DNA from: Nitzschia sp. pyKryTriq1
Taxonomy: Eukaryota > Bacillariophyta > Bacillariophyceae > Bacillariales > Bacillariaceae
DNA length: 64,000 nucleotides
Direction of reading: 5' to 3'
Assembly (NCBI GenBank): GCA_956465555.1
Contig: OY101116.1
Coordinates: forward strand, 682,001 to 746,000
In this document: positions 23,254-35,263 of the stretch, piece by piece
Position numbering within the stretch: the stretch's first letter is position 1
Layout of the letters: every line of letters begins with the position of its first letter
Program-made: the position numbers and the translations under genes
The notes under the pieces: model-generated
What the model saw: only the letters and a program-made list of their open reading frames with translations
Databases searched by the model: none
Told to the model about the DNA's origin: nothing

Positions 23254-24131
23254 GATGTTGCAATCTTGTCTTGTATGTGTGGCTAGTTAAAAACAGAAGG
23301 GACAGCAAGGCCAATGTCGTCGTCGGCGACGTTGCTTCTTTTGGCTACAAGTATTTTGCGGAAAGAAGATTGATAATATTATGACGCATCATCGTCAGCG
23401 AAATAACCGATGAAAATCCAACTTTTTTCGGTTCTCGATCTTGATTTTGATTTGCCACTCAGATTTCTTGCCACCTGGAAGCAACGAGCGCAACGAGCGC
23501 AACGAGACAAGCGAGCGAGCTCGCGACCGCTGACGGGAGACATACGGACAGCCCATCACTCACGCACGCATGACATCGAGACACACGACCGCCTGTGCTA
23601 TTATTGTACGCAACGGCTCTCCTCTCCTCTCTCCTCAACCTGCCAGCTCAAATAACATCAGCTCTACTATTATCGTTAAAGCAACGAAGAATGCACCATC
23701 TAATCTACGAGTAGTGTACAGGCGAGCGAGAGCTTACTTAAGTAGCTCTACTCTAGAGAGCTAGAGTACAAGTAGAGTGGCAGAGTAGAGAGGGTCGTGG
23801 GAGCACATCATGGGACTACAGTACAGACAGTCAGTGCCTAATACCCATAGCCACAGAAGTCGTCGAAGACTGCGGGAAAAATCCTAGCGCAGGGCGCAAA
23901 CTAGAAATAGGGAAAGCCACGGAAAATTAAGCGGCTTCTGACCGGGACCTAAAAGTACAGTGATGCGTCGTCCCTAATCCACATTGGCGTGATGTAGTTT
24001 AGATAAATTAGCATTTCGATAATGAATTAATCTCTGATAGCATGAAGGCAGATCGATATGAAAACCATGAGCGATCCACGACGGGAGATCAATCAGAATG
24101 TCTCAGCGCTTTGATCAAACGAGTGAACAAC
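23254..24131. other. Intergenic region between protease F and the RGG protein gene
   Basis: No gene is supported. GCAACGAGC repeats (about 23480-23510) and CTCTAGAG/GTAGAG low-complexity sequence (about 23740-23800) are present. It includes the promoter of gene F on the left. Confidence 0.4.
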
Positions 24132-26763
24132 TTAATTGCTGTTCCCTTGCCAGCTGGGAGCACCGCCGCTCCAGCCTCCGCCTTGATTGTTCGACCAGCC
24201 GCCGGCTGCACCACCACCGCTAGTTGGGGCCGATTCGGATGCTTGTCCTTGGAGTCCAAATCCTTGTTGGCCACCAAGTTGGTTGGGAGGGCCTTGCTGA
24301 AACTGCTGCAAAGAGTTGTTTCCACGTCCTCCCTTCTTGCCCTTCTGGTGGTCGTCGTCTTGGAAGCCACCGCCATGAACTCCTTGTTGCTGCATTGCGT
24401 AAGGATCGCCCATACCTCCGGGACCATATCCTCCACGTTGGTTGTAATGATCACCTTGATAGCCCATTCCGTAGGGCTGACCCCCGTATTGAGGGTTGTA
24501 TTGGTTTTGGTATTGGTTATTGTGGTGGTTGTTACGGCCACGGTATCCACCGCTATTCTTGTGGTATCCGCCAGACCCACCGGATTGGTGGGAATTTTGT
24601 TGAGAGTGGTCATCGTAATGGGGAGCGCCATATCCTTGGTTTTGCCCCATGACTTGCTGGTATCCAAAACCACCTTGAGCGACGCCACCAAATTGACCAT
24701 ATCCGTAGTTGTAGCCGATGCCTCCTTGGTGTTGACCCATGTAGAATTGATGTTGACCATAGTGGGCTAAAGCTGGGTTTGCGTATGGAATCGCACCAGG
24801 CATGCCAGGAGGGATACCGGCTCCAGCGGAACCAGGAGCCGAAGTATCGGCGTTTGAGTCAGGCGCTCCAGTGCCCGAAGAAGGGACAGCGCCATACAGT
24901 CCTTGTTGAGGAAGGTTTCCAGCGACACCACCCTGCGGCTTGCCTGGTTGCTGGGGAACACCGGCCAACACAGGACCAGCGGGTGTCATTCCAACGAAAC
25001 CACCACTGCCCGCAGCATTGTAGTTGTACATACCAGGCATTCCATACTGGTTGTAATTCTGCTGAGGCCCCCCAGGAAGAACATGAGCCTGAGTGGCATG
25101 GGCTGGCGCTTGCTGATGAGACATCGTCTTGTTCTCATCCTTCTGTGCGTTCAATGTGGCATTTTCCATCTTATTTTCAAGTTCATGAACCATGACAGCA
25201 CTCTCTGGCATAGGAGGCATACCGCCGAGCGACAAGCCAGGCGGGGGCCTTGCGGGTGATACAGTAGCCGCAGCAGCCTCTTGGGCAGCGGGCGAGGCGG
25301 AAACATTCTTTCCTGCCGAGTCATCGGCATCACCAAAGCTTCCAAAGCCAAAGTCTAAGTGTTGCGAGTCGCCAACATCTCCAGTTTCCCAATGACCCAT
25401 GTTTAGTACATTTGTTGGCGCCGCAGGAGAAGGAGGCGGCGGAGCTGATTTCGGCTCTGGAGATACTGGTACAGGAGCCGGGGCGGGAACGACGGGCATT
25501 GAAACTGGTGCCGGTTCAACCTTGTGAGTAGGTGCCGGCTTCCCCCAAGCACCTCCGTCTGATACGCCGGACGGCAAACCACTCTCTAGTGTGGTTTCGC
25601 GTACAGCAGGTACAGGAGTGGGCTCTGGCTCGACAATGGGTGCTGGTGCAGGTGGCGCAGGAGGTGGTGGTGGAGGCTTTGGCTTTTCCGCTCGAATCAA
25701 GTGAGCAGAACCCTTTGTGGCCCAAACATTTCCACCAGCTCGAGGAGTAGATCTAGCGACAGGATTCGATTCTGCTTTCAGGCCGGATGGCATCGGGTCG
25801 CTTTGAGAAGGAAGACCAACATCCAAGGGAGCGGCTACAGGAACGGGCACCGGCTCTTCTACTTTTGGCTCAGGTGCCTTCTTTGTCGGCTCAGGAGCCG
25901 GCGCTGGAGGAGCTACGGGCGCTACTGCTGCAGCTCTGGCACCCCAAGCACCCTTGAGAACTGGAGCATTCGCCACAGGAACAGGGATTCCAGGCTGTGG
26001 TGCAGGCACTGGCACTGGCACAGCAGGCTTTTCACTGGCCTCTCCGTTGACTGGTTTCGTCTCTGTTTCTTCTGTCTTCGTAGGAGGAGCTCCTCGTGCA
26101 CGTTCTCCACGACCGCGTTCTCTTCCTCCAACGCCTCGGCCACCGCCGCGCTCACGTCCACGGCCTCGACCAGGACCCTGACGACCTCCTCCTCCTCTAA
26201 CGCCGACGGGTGCTCGCTCATCCTTTTTCTTGAGATTTTTCTTATTGACATCCTCCCAAACTTCTTCTTGTTCCGCTGGTTCTTCCCACCACTCTTGAAT
26301 TTTCGCCATGACTCTTTCCTCGTCTCCATTCATTTGCTTATAAAGTTTGTCAAGATCCTTCCTTTTGTGTGGGGGGCAAGCGCCGCGAAGCTACATTCAT
26401 ATTATGGTAGAAACAGAGAGGAGTAGAGGTAGACAGTAGTGAGCGACATGGTTAAATGGTGAATCCCAGCAACAAGAGCAGCCAGAGTGAAGTCCTTGTC
26501 CTTGTCGTTCGTTTCCGACCATCCATACAGGGTGAAAAAGTTGCTGTTGTTGTTGGATGGAGAAAAAGCCCCTCCAGGGACTCGGGGGTAGGTCACCGTA
26601 GAATTCCTACGGTGGCGCGCCGAACCCCGCCGAAAGCGGTTCCCGCCGAAAATGACAGCATTGAGAAAGCAAGGGACCTTGTTGGACTTACATTCTCCAA
26701 CACAGTGTCGGTTTTCTTGCCATTATTCTTGCCACCACGACCTCCATTCGAACCTGGCGGCAT
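24132..26763 (-). CDS. UBA-like, RGG-box and prion-like low-complexity protein (putative RNA-granule protein)
   Basis: Two exons, complement(24132..26357, 26692..26763), 765 aa, with a 334-nt intron. Exon 1 is MPPGSNGGRGGKNNGKKTDT plus VLEN. Residues about 22-66 (LDKLYKQMNGDEERVMAKIQ onward, with a W..V.KK ending) resemble the UBA-like start of GIP1/UBAP2L/Lingerer proteins. An Arg/Gly box (about 70-110), a Pro/Val/Ala-rich middle and a C-terminal Gly/Gln/Tyr/Asn-rich prion-like region (about 480-765) follow. This layout is typical of stress-granule and translation-linked RNA-binding scaffolds. No RRM or other folded RNA-binding domain is visible. The family assignment is inference from architecture. 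Confidence 0.65.
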
Positions 26764-27396
26764 ATTGTAGGCTGTGTTTTTTAATTGTCGTGTTGTGGGG
26801 AAATGGGTCGATAAGATGATTTTGTTTCACTCGATCGTGAACTCATCCGAAAGTTATTGCTGGGATCTGGGATGCTCTATCTGTTGCGCTTTTCATTCAC
26901 CACCACCGTCCAGCAAAGGACGCGGAGAACGCGAAAGGGCCCCTCGACCCCCCGATCTTCGAGCCAACAACAAGGAGTGGGGAATGCGGGGCGAGCGCGC
27001 GTAGAACGCTTCCTGCCAGAACGATAGTACAGTAGAAAATCTACGACCGAAATCCCCGTGGAAAAATCTGCGGCCAGTGGTTGTTGATGGACTACTTCGA
27101 CCTCGGATACGGACAGACGAAATCTGAACGGAAATTCGAAAACGATACCCGGATTTTCGCCAATGCCAGTGCGCCTGCATGATACCATATCTACAGAACT
27201 GTAGATAATCCCCAGGTCGACCGCGCTGGACGCTTCTTGCTTGCTTGATTGATACGGACGGTATTTTTAAAACCGGTAGCATAGCGGCCACTTTTTGAAT
27301 GAGCGACGCCACTATCGTCATCGGTGATCGTTTGAGTTGTAAAAGAAGAGAGAACAATAATATTGTATTTTATTGTTGGTTTCTTCTTGACATTGC
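26764..27396. other. Divergent upstream region, RGG protein and MFS transporter
   Basis: A 633-bp shared promoter region for two genes pointing away from each other. Open frames on the minus strand here lack recognisable domains. No further element is evident. Confidence 0.4.
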
Positions 27397-29207
27397 ATGC
27401 TACGACGGCATCACATTAGTGAAGAAATCCCTCTGGTTGTCTTAGTTCCTACTCAAATTCATCCGTTACTCGAAAACATGCAACAACCTGCTGATGCCAA
27501 CGAAGATGATTCGTCGCCTTCCGACGGCGCAAAGAATGATAGCACTCCTTATGTTAGCATGGAAGGAGGCGTCCCCCCTCCAGTGGAAGACAAATTCGAG
27601 GATGAGGCCCTGTACCTTAACGACGAGGACCTTTCCTTGTCTCCTTCCATTGTCGAGTCGGTGATGACAGCAGACGGGATCCACGACGTTTCTGGATTTT
27701 ACGTTGTTTGTTTAGTGATTTTGATCGGCGACATGTCGCGCGGAGTTTTCTTTCCCTCGTTGTGGCCCTTGGTGGACTCGTTGGGCGGGTCTTCTGTCAC
27801 TCTCGGATACTGCGTTGCCTCCTTTTCGTTCGGTCGTATCTTGGTCAGCCCACTCTTTGGCAGCTGGAGTGTGACGTACGGATACAGCAAGACACTCTTG
27901 TTGAGTTGTAGTATTCTCTTGCTCGGCACATTCTTGTACGCACAAGTGCAAAATGTCGGTCATTCCTGGTTTCTGATTCTTTCGCAGATTTGCCTTGGTG
28001 TTGGATCTGGTACACTGGGTGTCACTCGCGCCTTTGTGGCAGAGGTGACCGCGCAACGACACCGAACAACCTACATGGCGTGGATTACGGCCGTTCAATA
28101 TGCTGGTTTTACTGTCACCCCCTTTGTCGGTGCCATCTTCAACAAGACTCTAGGAAACTCGGAATTTAAAGCTGGGTGCGTGTTTAGCTGGTCGGTTGGT
28201 GATTGGTTGTGACTTTTTGTAAAGTTGCAGCGGAGGACCGTCTCGCAATTTCTCATTTGGCAAGTGCTTCTTCTTCTTCCTTTTCTCTTTTTCTTTCTTT
28301 CTTTCTCACATGCAGCCTCTTTCGTTGGAATATGTACACTGCTCCCGCATATTTCATGTCGGTTGTGGTTATTCTAACGATTGTGAATATGCGGCTTTAC
28401 TTCAAAGATCGAATTCGAGCTGTTGCAGAAGTAGAGACGAAAAAGTCCAAGAAACGAGAAGCTATCGATGATCACGCCAACCAGATGACTTGGATTCGTT
28501 TGACGATCTATGACTGCTGCATTGCCGGATGTATGATGCTCAATGTTTCGACAAAGGGAAGTATCTCCTCGTTTGAAACTCTCGGAGTATCCATTGCCGA
28601 ATCGCATTTCAACATGACTTCTGCGCGAGCTGGAACTATTGTGGCAAGCTGTGGTACCGTCGGTGTCATGGCATTGTTGTCCATGGGATACTTGGCGAAA
28701 TACTTTTCTGATATTCAGCTTATTTGCGGTGGTATGGTAGTCATGGCAGCTGGTATTATGAGTTTGACGTTTGTAGCTGACAACGCAAACAACTCGGGCT
28801 GGCGTTTCTTCCTTGCCATCTTTTTGATCTACTCCATTGGCTATCCCATCGGACACACTGCTGTCATTGGATTGTTCTCCAAGAGTAAGTACCGACTGTG
28901 TTGCAGAATATGACCCACCACGGGCAAGACATCGGATGGATACATACAAAACTGGTGCGAGTTCTCACCTTTTCTTGCCTGCTTTTGCACGTCTTTTCCA
29001 GTCGTCGGGCGACGGCCTCAGGGAGAACTTATGGGTTGGTTTGCGTCCGCTGGATCCTTGGCGAGACTGACCTTTCCAATCATGTCGGGGTACATTGCAA
29101 ACTACTTGGGAATTGTTACTCTCTTTTGGGTCTTGACTGGCGTTCTGACTTTCTCAACGGCTATTTCCTTGTACAACAAGCAGACACTAACGTTCCTCTC
29201 AAGTTAA
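27397..29207 (+). CDS. Major facilitator superfamily transporter, MFSD8/CLN7-like
   Basis: Three exons, join(27397..28175, 28316..28884, 29002..29207), 517 aa from the first ATG. An in-frame ATG at 27478 (MQQPADANED) is at least as likely a start. An acidic cytosolic N-terminus precedes about 12 membrane helices. The first half shows GRILVSPLFGSWS and GVGSGTLGVTRAFVAEVT. The last exon shows GELMGWFASAGSLARLTFPI, the motif order of MFSD8-like carriers, which in animals are lysosomal chloride-channel or transport proteins. Substrate in the alga is unknown; a vacuolar or endosomal membrane location is inferred from the family. Confidence 0.82.
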
Positions 29208-30809
29208 ATTCATTTTTCGTTGGCTGCACCCAAGCATTTCCAAGAGACTACCGGCACATAATATTGTAAATAGTCATTCGTACATTTCTTCATTTAGTTG
29301 TACTTCTACTACGGTACCAAGTACCGTACCGGTACACTTTCATCTTAGGTAGCCTCTGTAGAGTCTATTCGTAGTCGACACCATCTGCAGGTCTACTTGT
29401 TGCGAGGGGCGTTTAGAGGTGAGAAGTGGAAGTCTTGGCCTTTGCCCTTTGTTCTTTTTTAACACCATCATTCAAGTAATGCTCTGCTCTATCTTTGCTA
29501 CTTATAGTTTACTCTCCTGAGTAGAATAGCACATACTACTACTAGTATTATCTTCCTCGACAGTAGATACTATCTCTTTCTCTCTAGCTAGTAGAGAGGA
29601 GCCCCTCTCTACTCTCTCTAGAGTAGAGTCCATCGTCTCTGTAGATTTGCAGCCTAGCGCTAATGATCTGGACTTTTTAGTTCCCCACTGCTCCCACCCG
29701 GCGGAGCGAAAGCTATTGAAGTTCTGCTGTCTACTAGTAGAGTAGCAGGTCCCCGATCACATGCCCGATCACGGATCCTTTCGGATCGGAGGAATCGACT
29801 CACGCCTTCAGTCCATTCACTAGTAGTCATTCACGTTTCTGCCATGAAGTACCAGCACTACACGTAGTATGATGACGTCTCATCGGACATGTCTGTCCGT
29901 CGTCCGGTACTTCTACATGTTACCACTTACTTATATCTTACGAAGGATGACTTCATGAGATCTTCCTTCTGACATCTCTATCAAATATGTATTCATCTAG
30001 GACATACTTTTCACTATCAAGCTTTTCTATACGTATTTCACTCTGAATTCAGAAGCAAGTTCATGTAGAAACACTACTGCTTCGGACGTGAAAACTCCGT
30101 GAAATTTTGGCTTCACATCCTTTTCTTTAGTGTGGTTATTCATAGTTTCAAGGTATCTGCTGAGAGTTATTTTCTCCATATCATATGTGCCCGAGAAGTT
30201 TTCCTCATCCTTCTTTGGACGGTCATAATGAAAACTTGGGAAGGAAAGATATGGTCATGACAGTGCTTAGTGCAGTGGATATAAACACAAAAATGACGAA
30301 GCAAACAAAGTGTAGGAAAGTCATCTTTGAACTTGATCTTGTAAAGGTGGACAGTAGCTATGTAGTGTCATTATTTTTTCCGTTCACACCTTAGGCCAGG
30401 AGGGAGTCGTCATAAGTCAGTCAGTCGGACGGTCGGCATGTGTGCCGCGCCGGCATACCCACCTGACTGGCGAATGAGGACAGCTGGCCGGCCGAAGAAC
30501 AACCCATTTCACAACATCGCTTGGGCCTTTTGGAAAATTCCAAAAAGTGTCAGGATTTTGATAAACCGTGTCCTTTTCCAAAGTATCTAACGTAAACAGT
30601 CTACCTTGGTCATTGGGCTCGAAATAACAGTGTTCGGGAGAATTCCTTCTCCCACCGACCAAACTGTTAACCACTAACTGTTGACTGTTGACATCATGAT
30701 GTTCGACGTTCGACGACGAAAAAAGCGATGCGTGGACCGGTCATTTGCTCTCATTTTATTGTTTCTTCTCTCAAATTGATTCTTTGAAACACCGCAGTGT
30801 AACTATACC
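29208..30809. other. 1.6-kb intergenic region without a supported gene
   Basis: Contains a perfect GTACCGGTAC (29326-29335), dense CTAGTAG/CTCTAGAG low complexity (about 29520-29650) and short direct and inverted pieces around GATCACGGATCC (29755-29790). Open frames of 69-85 codons lack any recognisable domain. The right end is the promoter of the one-helix protein. Confidence 0.45.
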
Positions 30810-31259
30810 ATGCTATCTCTACCGAACTTCTCCCTAGCTATTATTCTGTTGCTATGCATCGCTCTATCTGATCCAGCAAATGCCTGGAGTGGTGGAATCC
30901 CGATGATGGGTGCAAGATCTTTTGCAAACCGTGAAATGAGGAGATCCTCACCAAAAGTCGAAGGCAGCAGTCTCGGCTATCAGATTGGAATTTCTGAAGA
31001 TACTAACGTCGATATGGTCATGTCCGCCGTCTCCACTGCACTGCCAGTTTACCCGGAAGCACAACAAGTACAAGTACCCAAAAAATGGGAACTTCCACGC
31101 CACTCACCTTCCTCCGATGATACCATGAAGGAAAAGATGCTGTGGGACATGGAGATGACACTGGGACGAGTGGCGATGGTCGCCGCTGTCTTCCTTATCT
31201 TTGGTGAACTCTTCACTGGACAAAGCATGGCTGAGCAAGTCGCTAGATTCTTGGTCTAA
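30810..31259 (+). CDS. One-helix LHC-like (HLIP/OHP-type) plastid protein
   Basis: Single exon, 149 aa. The N-terminus (MLSLPNFSLAIILLLCIALS, then DPANAWSGG) fits a signal peptide with an aromatic Trp at the cleavage site, as in stramenopile plastid presequences. The C-terminal membrane helix, EMTLGRVAMVAAVFLIFGEL (from about residue 115), has the E...GR.AM chlorophyll-binding pattern of light-harvesting-like proteins, followed by FTGQSMAEQ. With only one such helix it belongs with HLIP/OHP/SEP-type stress proteins rather than antennae. A role in pigment binding or photoprotection in the thylakoid is inferred from the family. Confidence 0.83.
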   Translation: MLSLPNFSLAIILLLCIALSDPANAWSGGIPMMGARSFANREMRRSSPKVEGSSLGYQIGISEDTNVDMVMSAVSTALPVYPEAQQVQVPKKWELPRHSPSSDDTMKEKMLWDMEMTLGRVAMVAAVFLIFGELFTGQSMAEQVARFLV

Positions 31260-32123
31260 AATACTGCTCTTGTGGATCATAAAACCCTACGATCTTGCAA
31301 TCCTCCATTTCAGAAGACGTTTCAAGTCAGGTTTCATCGCCCTTTTCTTCGAAAGTTTTGATGAATGATTGCTTAGCACAATCCATGTTCTGAACTAGCG
31401 CACACTTGGGTGCCAGAAAAGGGTGGGTTGAACGCTTGATTATACTAGGCGGCATCATCGCGCACGGCACCGGTAGACTACAGAGTCCCAAGAGCCACCA
31501 CCACCACCACAACCACCACCATCATCAACTTTATCACGACATCCACTGTCCCCTCACCACACGCAAATAATGTTGTACATCATTGTAAACGTAAATCTGT
31601 TGTTTTAATAACAAACCAAGTCTCTAAAGCCTTGCTATTTTAATTTTTCACAATGTTCTTCCAGAATTTGAGGAAGGGCTCTCTTTCAAAGCTTCAAAAG
31701 AAGGTAAGGGAAGTATCCGTGCGTCCATTGGATCCGTGATGGTGACTTGGTTGTTTTTCTAGTCTCGACTACCAATAGATCAACTACTAGTAGAGAGCTG
31801 CTCGTAGGCTAGAGAGCCACCGAGTACGAGTAGAGGAGTGATGAGTCGTCGTCGAAGATGCCGATCGGTTCCTGTCGCCAACCGGTATTCATGTGAGGAG
31901 TCGGAAGAATCAATCAATCAATCAACCATACACCATACCGCAGCAGCGCAAAAAATTCTTAGAAAACAGTACCTGGTACCGTTAGCGGACATCAGCCGGC
32001 GCAGCTTTCGGGATGAGTTCATGTGATGATGTTCACTTTTCACTTCTATTCTCTTGCGTCCTCTTTCCTCTTCATTGATTACTTCCATCATTACTATTTA
32101 TTCATCTTCACGTTTCCATTACC
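31260..32123. other. Region upstream of the LtrA gene, with a possible first exon
   Basis: An ATG at 31653 begins a 17-codon stretch (MFFQNLRKGSLSKLQKK) ending exactly at a GTAAGG donor (31704). It could splice in frame to 32148 (acceptor CACGAG) as an alternative first exon of the LtrA gene. Between them lies CTACTAGTAG low complexity and a pyrimidine-rich run. Confidence 0.4.
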
Positions 32124-34023
32124 ATGGGGCACGACGATGATCACGAGGATGCCGCCCACCAAGACGGTAACGTGCCTCTGTACTGTCGACCCTTTCAAAG
32201 ACAGAAATGGGGGGAGGCCCAGATTCTTCCGCACACAGAATGTAAGTACAGTATCAGGTGCAGCACCTCAAATGATTTGAATGCCACCGTTGATTCAAGC
32301 GGGCTTTCTGACGAGTTGCGTCTCCTTTCTCGATGCATTCAGGGGGGAACACTTTCTTTGATCTTTTCTATGTAGCGGGGTGAGTCAGACAGACTACAAC
32401 TGCGAGTCGTCCGTTTAGATCAGAAAAAGCTCATCGCCTCTTCCTTGTTTCATCCACCAGTGCCTACAACTTGGGAAATCTATTGAAGGCCGAGCCCACA
32501 TCCCGAGGGATTTTGTATTTTTCTGCATGTTGCTTTTCCCTGCAGACTATCTGGACACAAAAAATGTACTACGATGCTCGATTTTGGACACCTGATGATA
32601 TTTTTCATCGAATGTATGAGTTTGCTGGTCTCGTCGTTTTGGGCACAGTGGTGCTGTACATTCGGCCGGTTTTAATTCTTTCGGACCCTCGAAACAATGT
32701 TGATATGTTTTGCTTGTCCCTTTCGCTTGCTATTGCTGGGGCTATGGCATGTGGGCGTTTCGCTGAATTGTATTACTTTGGGCTCGGTCAACCGGCCTTG
32801 AAGATGGCTGCCAAACGCGATTTTTTCGCTTCGACGATCATCGTGTGCTGGTATACTGCCGCAGCCATTGTTTCCGGAACGGAGTATTATGGTCATCTCG
32901 AAAGTACTGACAGTTACACCAAGCACAGCGATATGGGAGATGCCTCAGGCTATGGGTATGCTGACGAAAGCAATGCAACAGGGTACGAGGAGGATCACCA
33001 CAGAGGACTCGCCGGGTCAGAATCAAGCTACGACAGTGACATTCCGATATATCTTGTTCTGGGTGGTAGCATGACTTTTCTTGTGACCACGATTGTTTCG
33101 GTTCTGGCTCTTCCCGGTGGTGGCAAGCACAAAGAGTAAGTGACAGCTGCCAAATGCATGAAGATTCCAAAATTTTCATTCCTTACCCCGTCCCTGACTA
33201 TTTTGGACTCCTGTGCAGGGTTATAGTACCGATGAATGTTACTTTTGGAATTCATCGATGGGGAGAATTCACAATGCTCATGCTCGGAGAAAGTGTTCTA
33301 TCTCTCTTGATTGTCGATGTGACTGAGAGCAGCGCCTACTACAGAACCTTCTTTTGTGGCATTATATCGATTACACTCTTGGAGTACCTTCATTTTCGTT
33401 CGCAACCGCATGATGCTGACGATCACGCTTTGCGACGATCTAAAGAAGCAAGCATAATCTTCACAACGCTGATCATGATATACTCAGCAGCGCTGGTTGT
33501 CTTGGGCACTGCGTAAAAGATGCTCCTCTACGAATACGTCTACGCGGCGAAGGAGACGGGAGCCTATCGGCTACTAACGAGTCCATTTTCCCGCTTCCTG
33601 GCAACTGATGAACCAATGTTCGAGCTGGATGATAGACAACAACGCGCTGCCCATCTCTTTTGCATAAGCATGGCCATTGTATTTTTGTGCTCTGACCTCA
33701 TGATCGTAAATCATCGCGGTCTGAAAGATAACCTTGGACGGTGCAGATTCTCGCACACTGGCTTTCTCAAGTTTTTCTCTCTTATTCTGGTGACGTTACG
33801 TCTCGGACTGGTATGCTTTATTGCCACTTTGAGTCAATACGTGACGCAACCTTCTGTCTTGGCGGTTGTCGGCCTGGTTAGTATTGTGGGCGAGGTACTC
33901 CTTCGCGTCGTTGGAAGCACGTTCTTCGGCGAAGACCACGACCACGGCGACGACCCCGAGAATGAATCCAGCCTTTGGCCAAATGTCACCAAGCCGCAAG
34001 TGGAAGAAGAACACTCAAAGTAG
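32124..34023 (+). CDS. LtrA-family membrane protein with an in-frame stop codon
   Basis: Four exons, join(32124..32241, 32343..32379, 32461..33135, 33219..34023); every join keeps the LtrA frame (WGNTFFDLFYVAG, AYNLGNLL, GIHRWGEFTMLMLGES). A TAA at 33514-33516 then interrupts the frame, giving a 375-aa product. After it the same frame stays open for about 168 codons to 34023 and encodes three more hydrophobic helices plus a charged tail, as LtrA proteins normally have. The 1635-nt join is divisible by three. Possibilities are a recent nonsense change, a sequencing error or stop readthrough. An upstream first exon at 31653-31703 is possible. LtrA proteins (low-temperature requirement A) have no established biochemical function. 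Confidence 0.75.
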
Positions 34024-34313
34024 GCCATTATGAAAATGACATTGATTTATTTTAGTACACCATCCTATTTTCAAACAAATCAAACTTTGGCGCCTCTACT
34101 ACTAGCTAGACCTACAGAAGCAGTGGAAATCATTTTTCCCCGCTGGGCGAAGGATTCAGTCATCCTCTTACGTACTACGAGTAGTCTTGTAGTGTACAAC
34201 GAAAGCATGGGGTATGCGAAAACTGCAAAGAGCAAACTGCTTAAAAGCAAGCTGTTCCACTATAGTAAATAATTGTTACATTGCCACCAAGAGACAATAT
34301 TCGTCTTTCCCCC

Positions 34314-34748
34314 TCAAAGGTTGTAAAGTTGCTCGGCCAAAGCCTTGTAGTTTATCATGCCATTGCTTCCAATATCGATTTCTCGCATGATCTCACTCAT
34401 TTCCCTTTCGCTGAGAGCCTCACCCATGGCGGTGCAGATGTGCTTGAATTCGGCCGCGGGAATGAATCCGCTACCGTCCTTGTCGAAAACGCTGAACGCA
34501 TCAATGATTTCGTCTTGACTATCACCACTCTCTTGAAGTTTGTTAGTGGCAACTTGCTTGAATTTATCGGTGGACACGTCTCCACCGCCACACTCCTTCT
34601 TCCAGTCAGCCATTTGGCCCTCGGTAGGATTGAGTCCAACGGCACGGAAAAGCATGCCGACTTTACTTTTGTCGATCGTGCCGCCACTGGAGTTTGAGGC
34701 AATGGCATCCTCCATATTCTCTCTCATTTCGTCTGTAATCTTAACCAT
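34314..34748 (-). CDS. EF-hand (calmodulin-like) protein
   Basis: Single exon, 144 aa, a length typical of calmodulin, centrin or myosin light chains. One canonical calcium loop is present at residues 89-100 (DKDGSGFIPAAE). The last loop (125-136, DIGSNGMINYKA) lacks the final acidic residue, and the N-terminal pair is degenerate. This pattern suits an essential-light-chain-like or calmodulin-like protein that binds at most one calcium strongly. The partner is unknown. It converges with the LtrA gene, and a perfect GTACCGGTAC lies about 130 bp upstream of its start. Confidence 0.8.
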   Translation of the reverse strand: MVKITDEMRENMEDAIASNSSGGTIDKSKVGMLFRAVGLNPTEGQMADWKKECGGGDVSTDKFKQVATNKLQESGDSQDEIIDAFSVFDKDGSGFIPAAEFKHICTAMGEALSEREMSEIMREIDIGSNGMINYKALAEQLYNL

Positions 34749-35263
34749 GGTGCAATTTATTCACTTCGCTCGGGCAAGATCAAATCTTCGTCGTGTTGGT
34801 GATGAATGAATGATGAAATATTATGGTGGAAGAAGAGGAGTCTCAAGTCGTCGTCGTCCATGATGGCGGTGTATGATACTGTACCGGTACCAGGTGTACT
34901 TGTTGGGCCGCCGCAAGAAAGGGGATCTTGGCCGTCCCACGTAGGCTCTCGTACAAGCCGTACTGAATTGTGTCCAGCGATGACCGTGACCGAGCGCGAT
35001 GACCCGAATGCAGATCCTCTCATAACATTGAGGCTAAGGAAGACCCTTTGCTCCCCCAAATTGAAAATCTGAAACCCCAAAACGTTTTACTGTATCTTTT
35101 TCAAAACCCGAGATACGAGATTGACGAGAGAGGATGAGATAGTTGATTGTTTGTGTTTTGTGTTTCTTGTGTTGCGTTTTATTATTGACTTCTTCCAAAC
35201 CTATTTCGACGTTGTCATGTGTGCTGGCACTACATAATACTCGGAGTACATTAATAGACTACT
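34749..35263. other. Divergent upstream region, EF-hand and RING-ankyrin genes
   Basis: Shared 515-bp promoter interval. GTACCGGTAC lies at 34881-34890, directly followed by CAGGTGTAC. No gene is supported in it. Confidence 0.45.

Noticed and set aside
24042-24770. 242-codon plus-strand open frame antisense to the RGG protein
   Set aside because: Long antisense frames are expected opposite Gly/Gln/Pro-rich coding DNA; the translation shows only Val/Leu/Thr low complexity.
30417-30674. 85-codon minus-strand open frame in the 1.6-kb gap
   Set aside because: No domain, no signal or splice evidence; likely chance.
33493-33519. Tiny intron that would remove the LtrA in-frame stop
   Set aside because: A 24-nt GT...AG segment would keep the frame, but it is far below any workable intron size and lacks a donor consensus.
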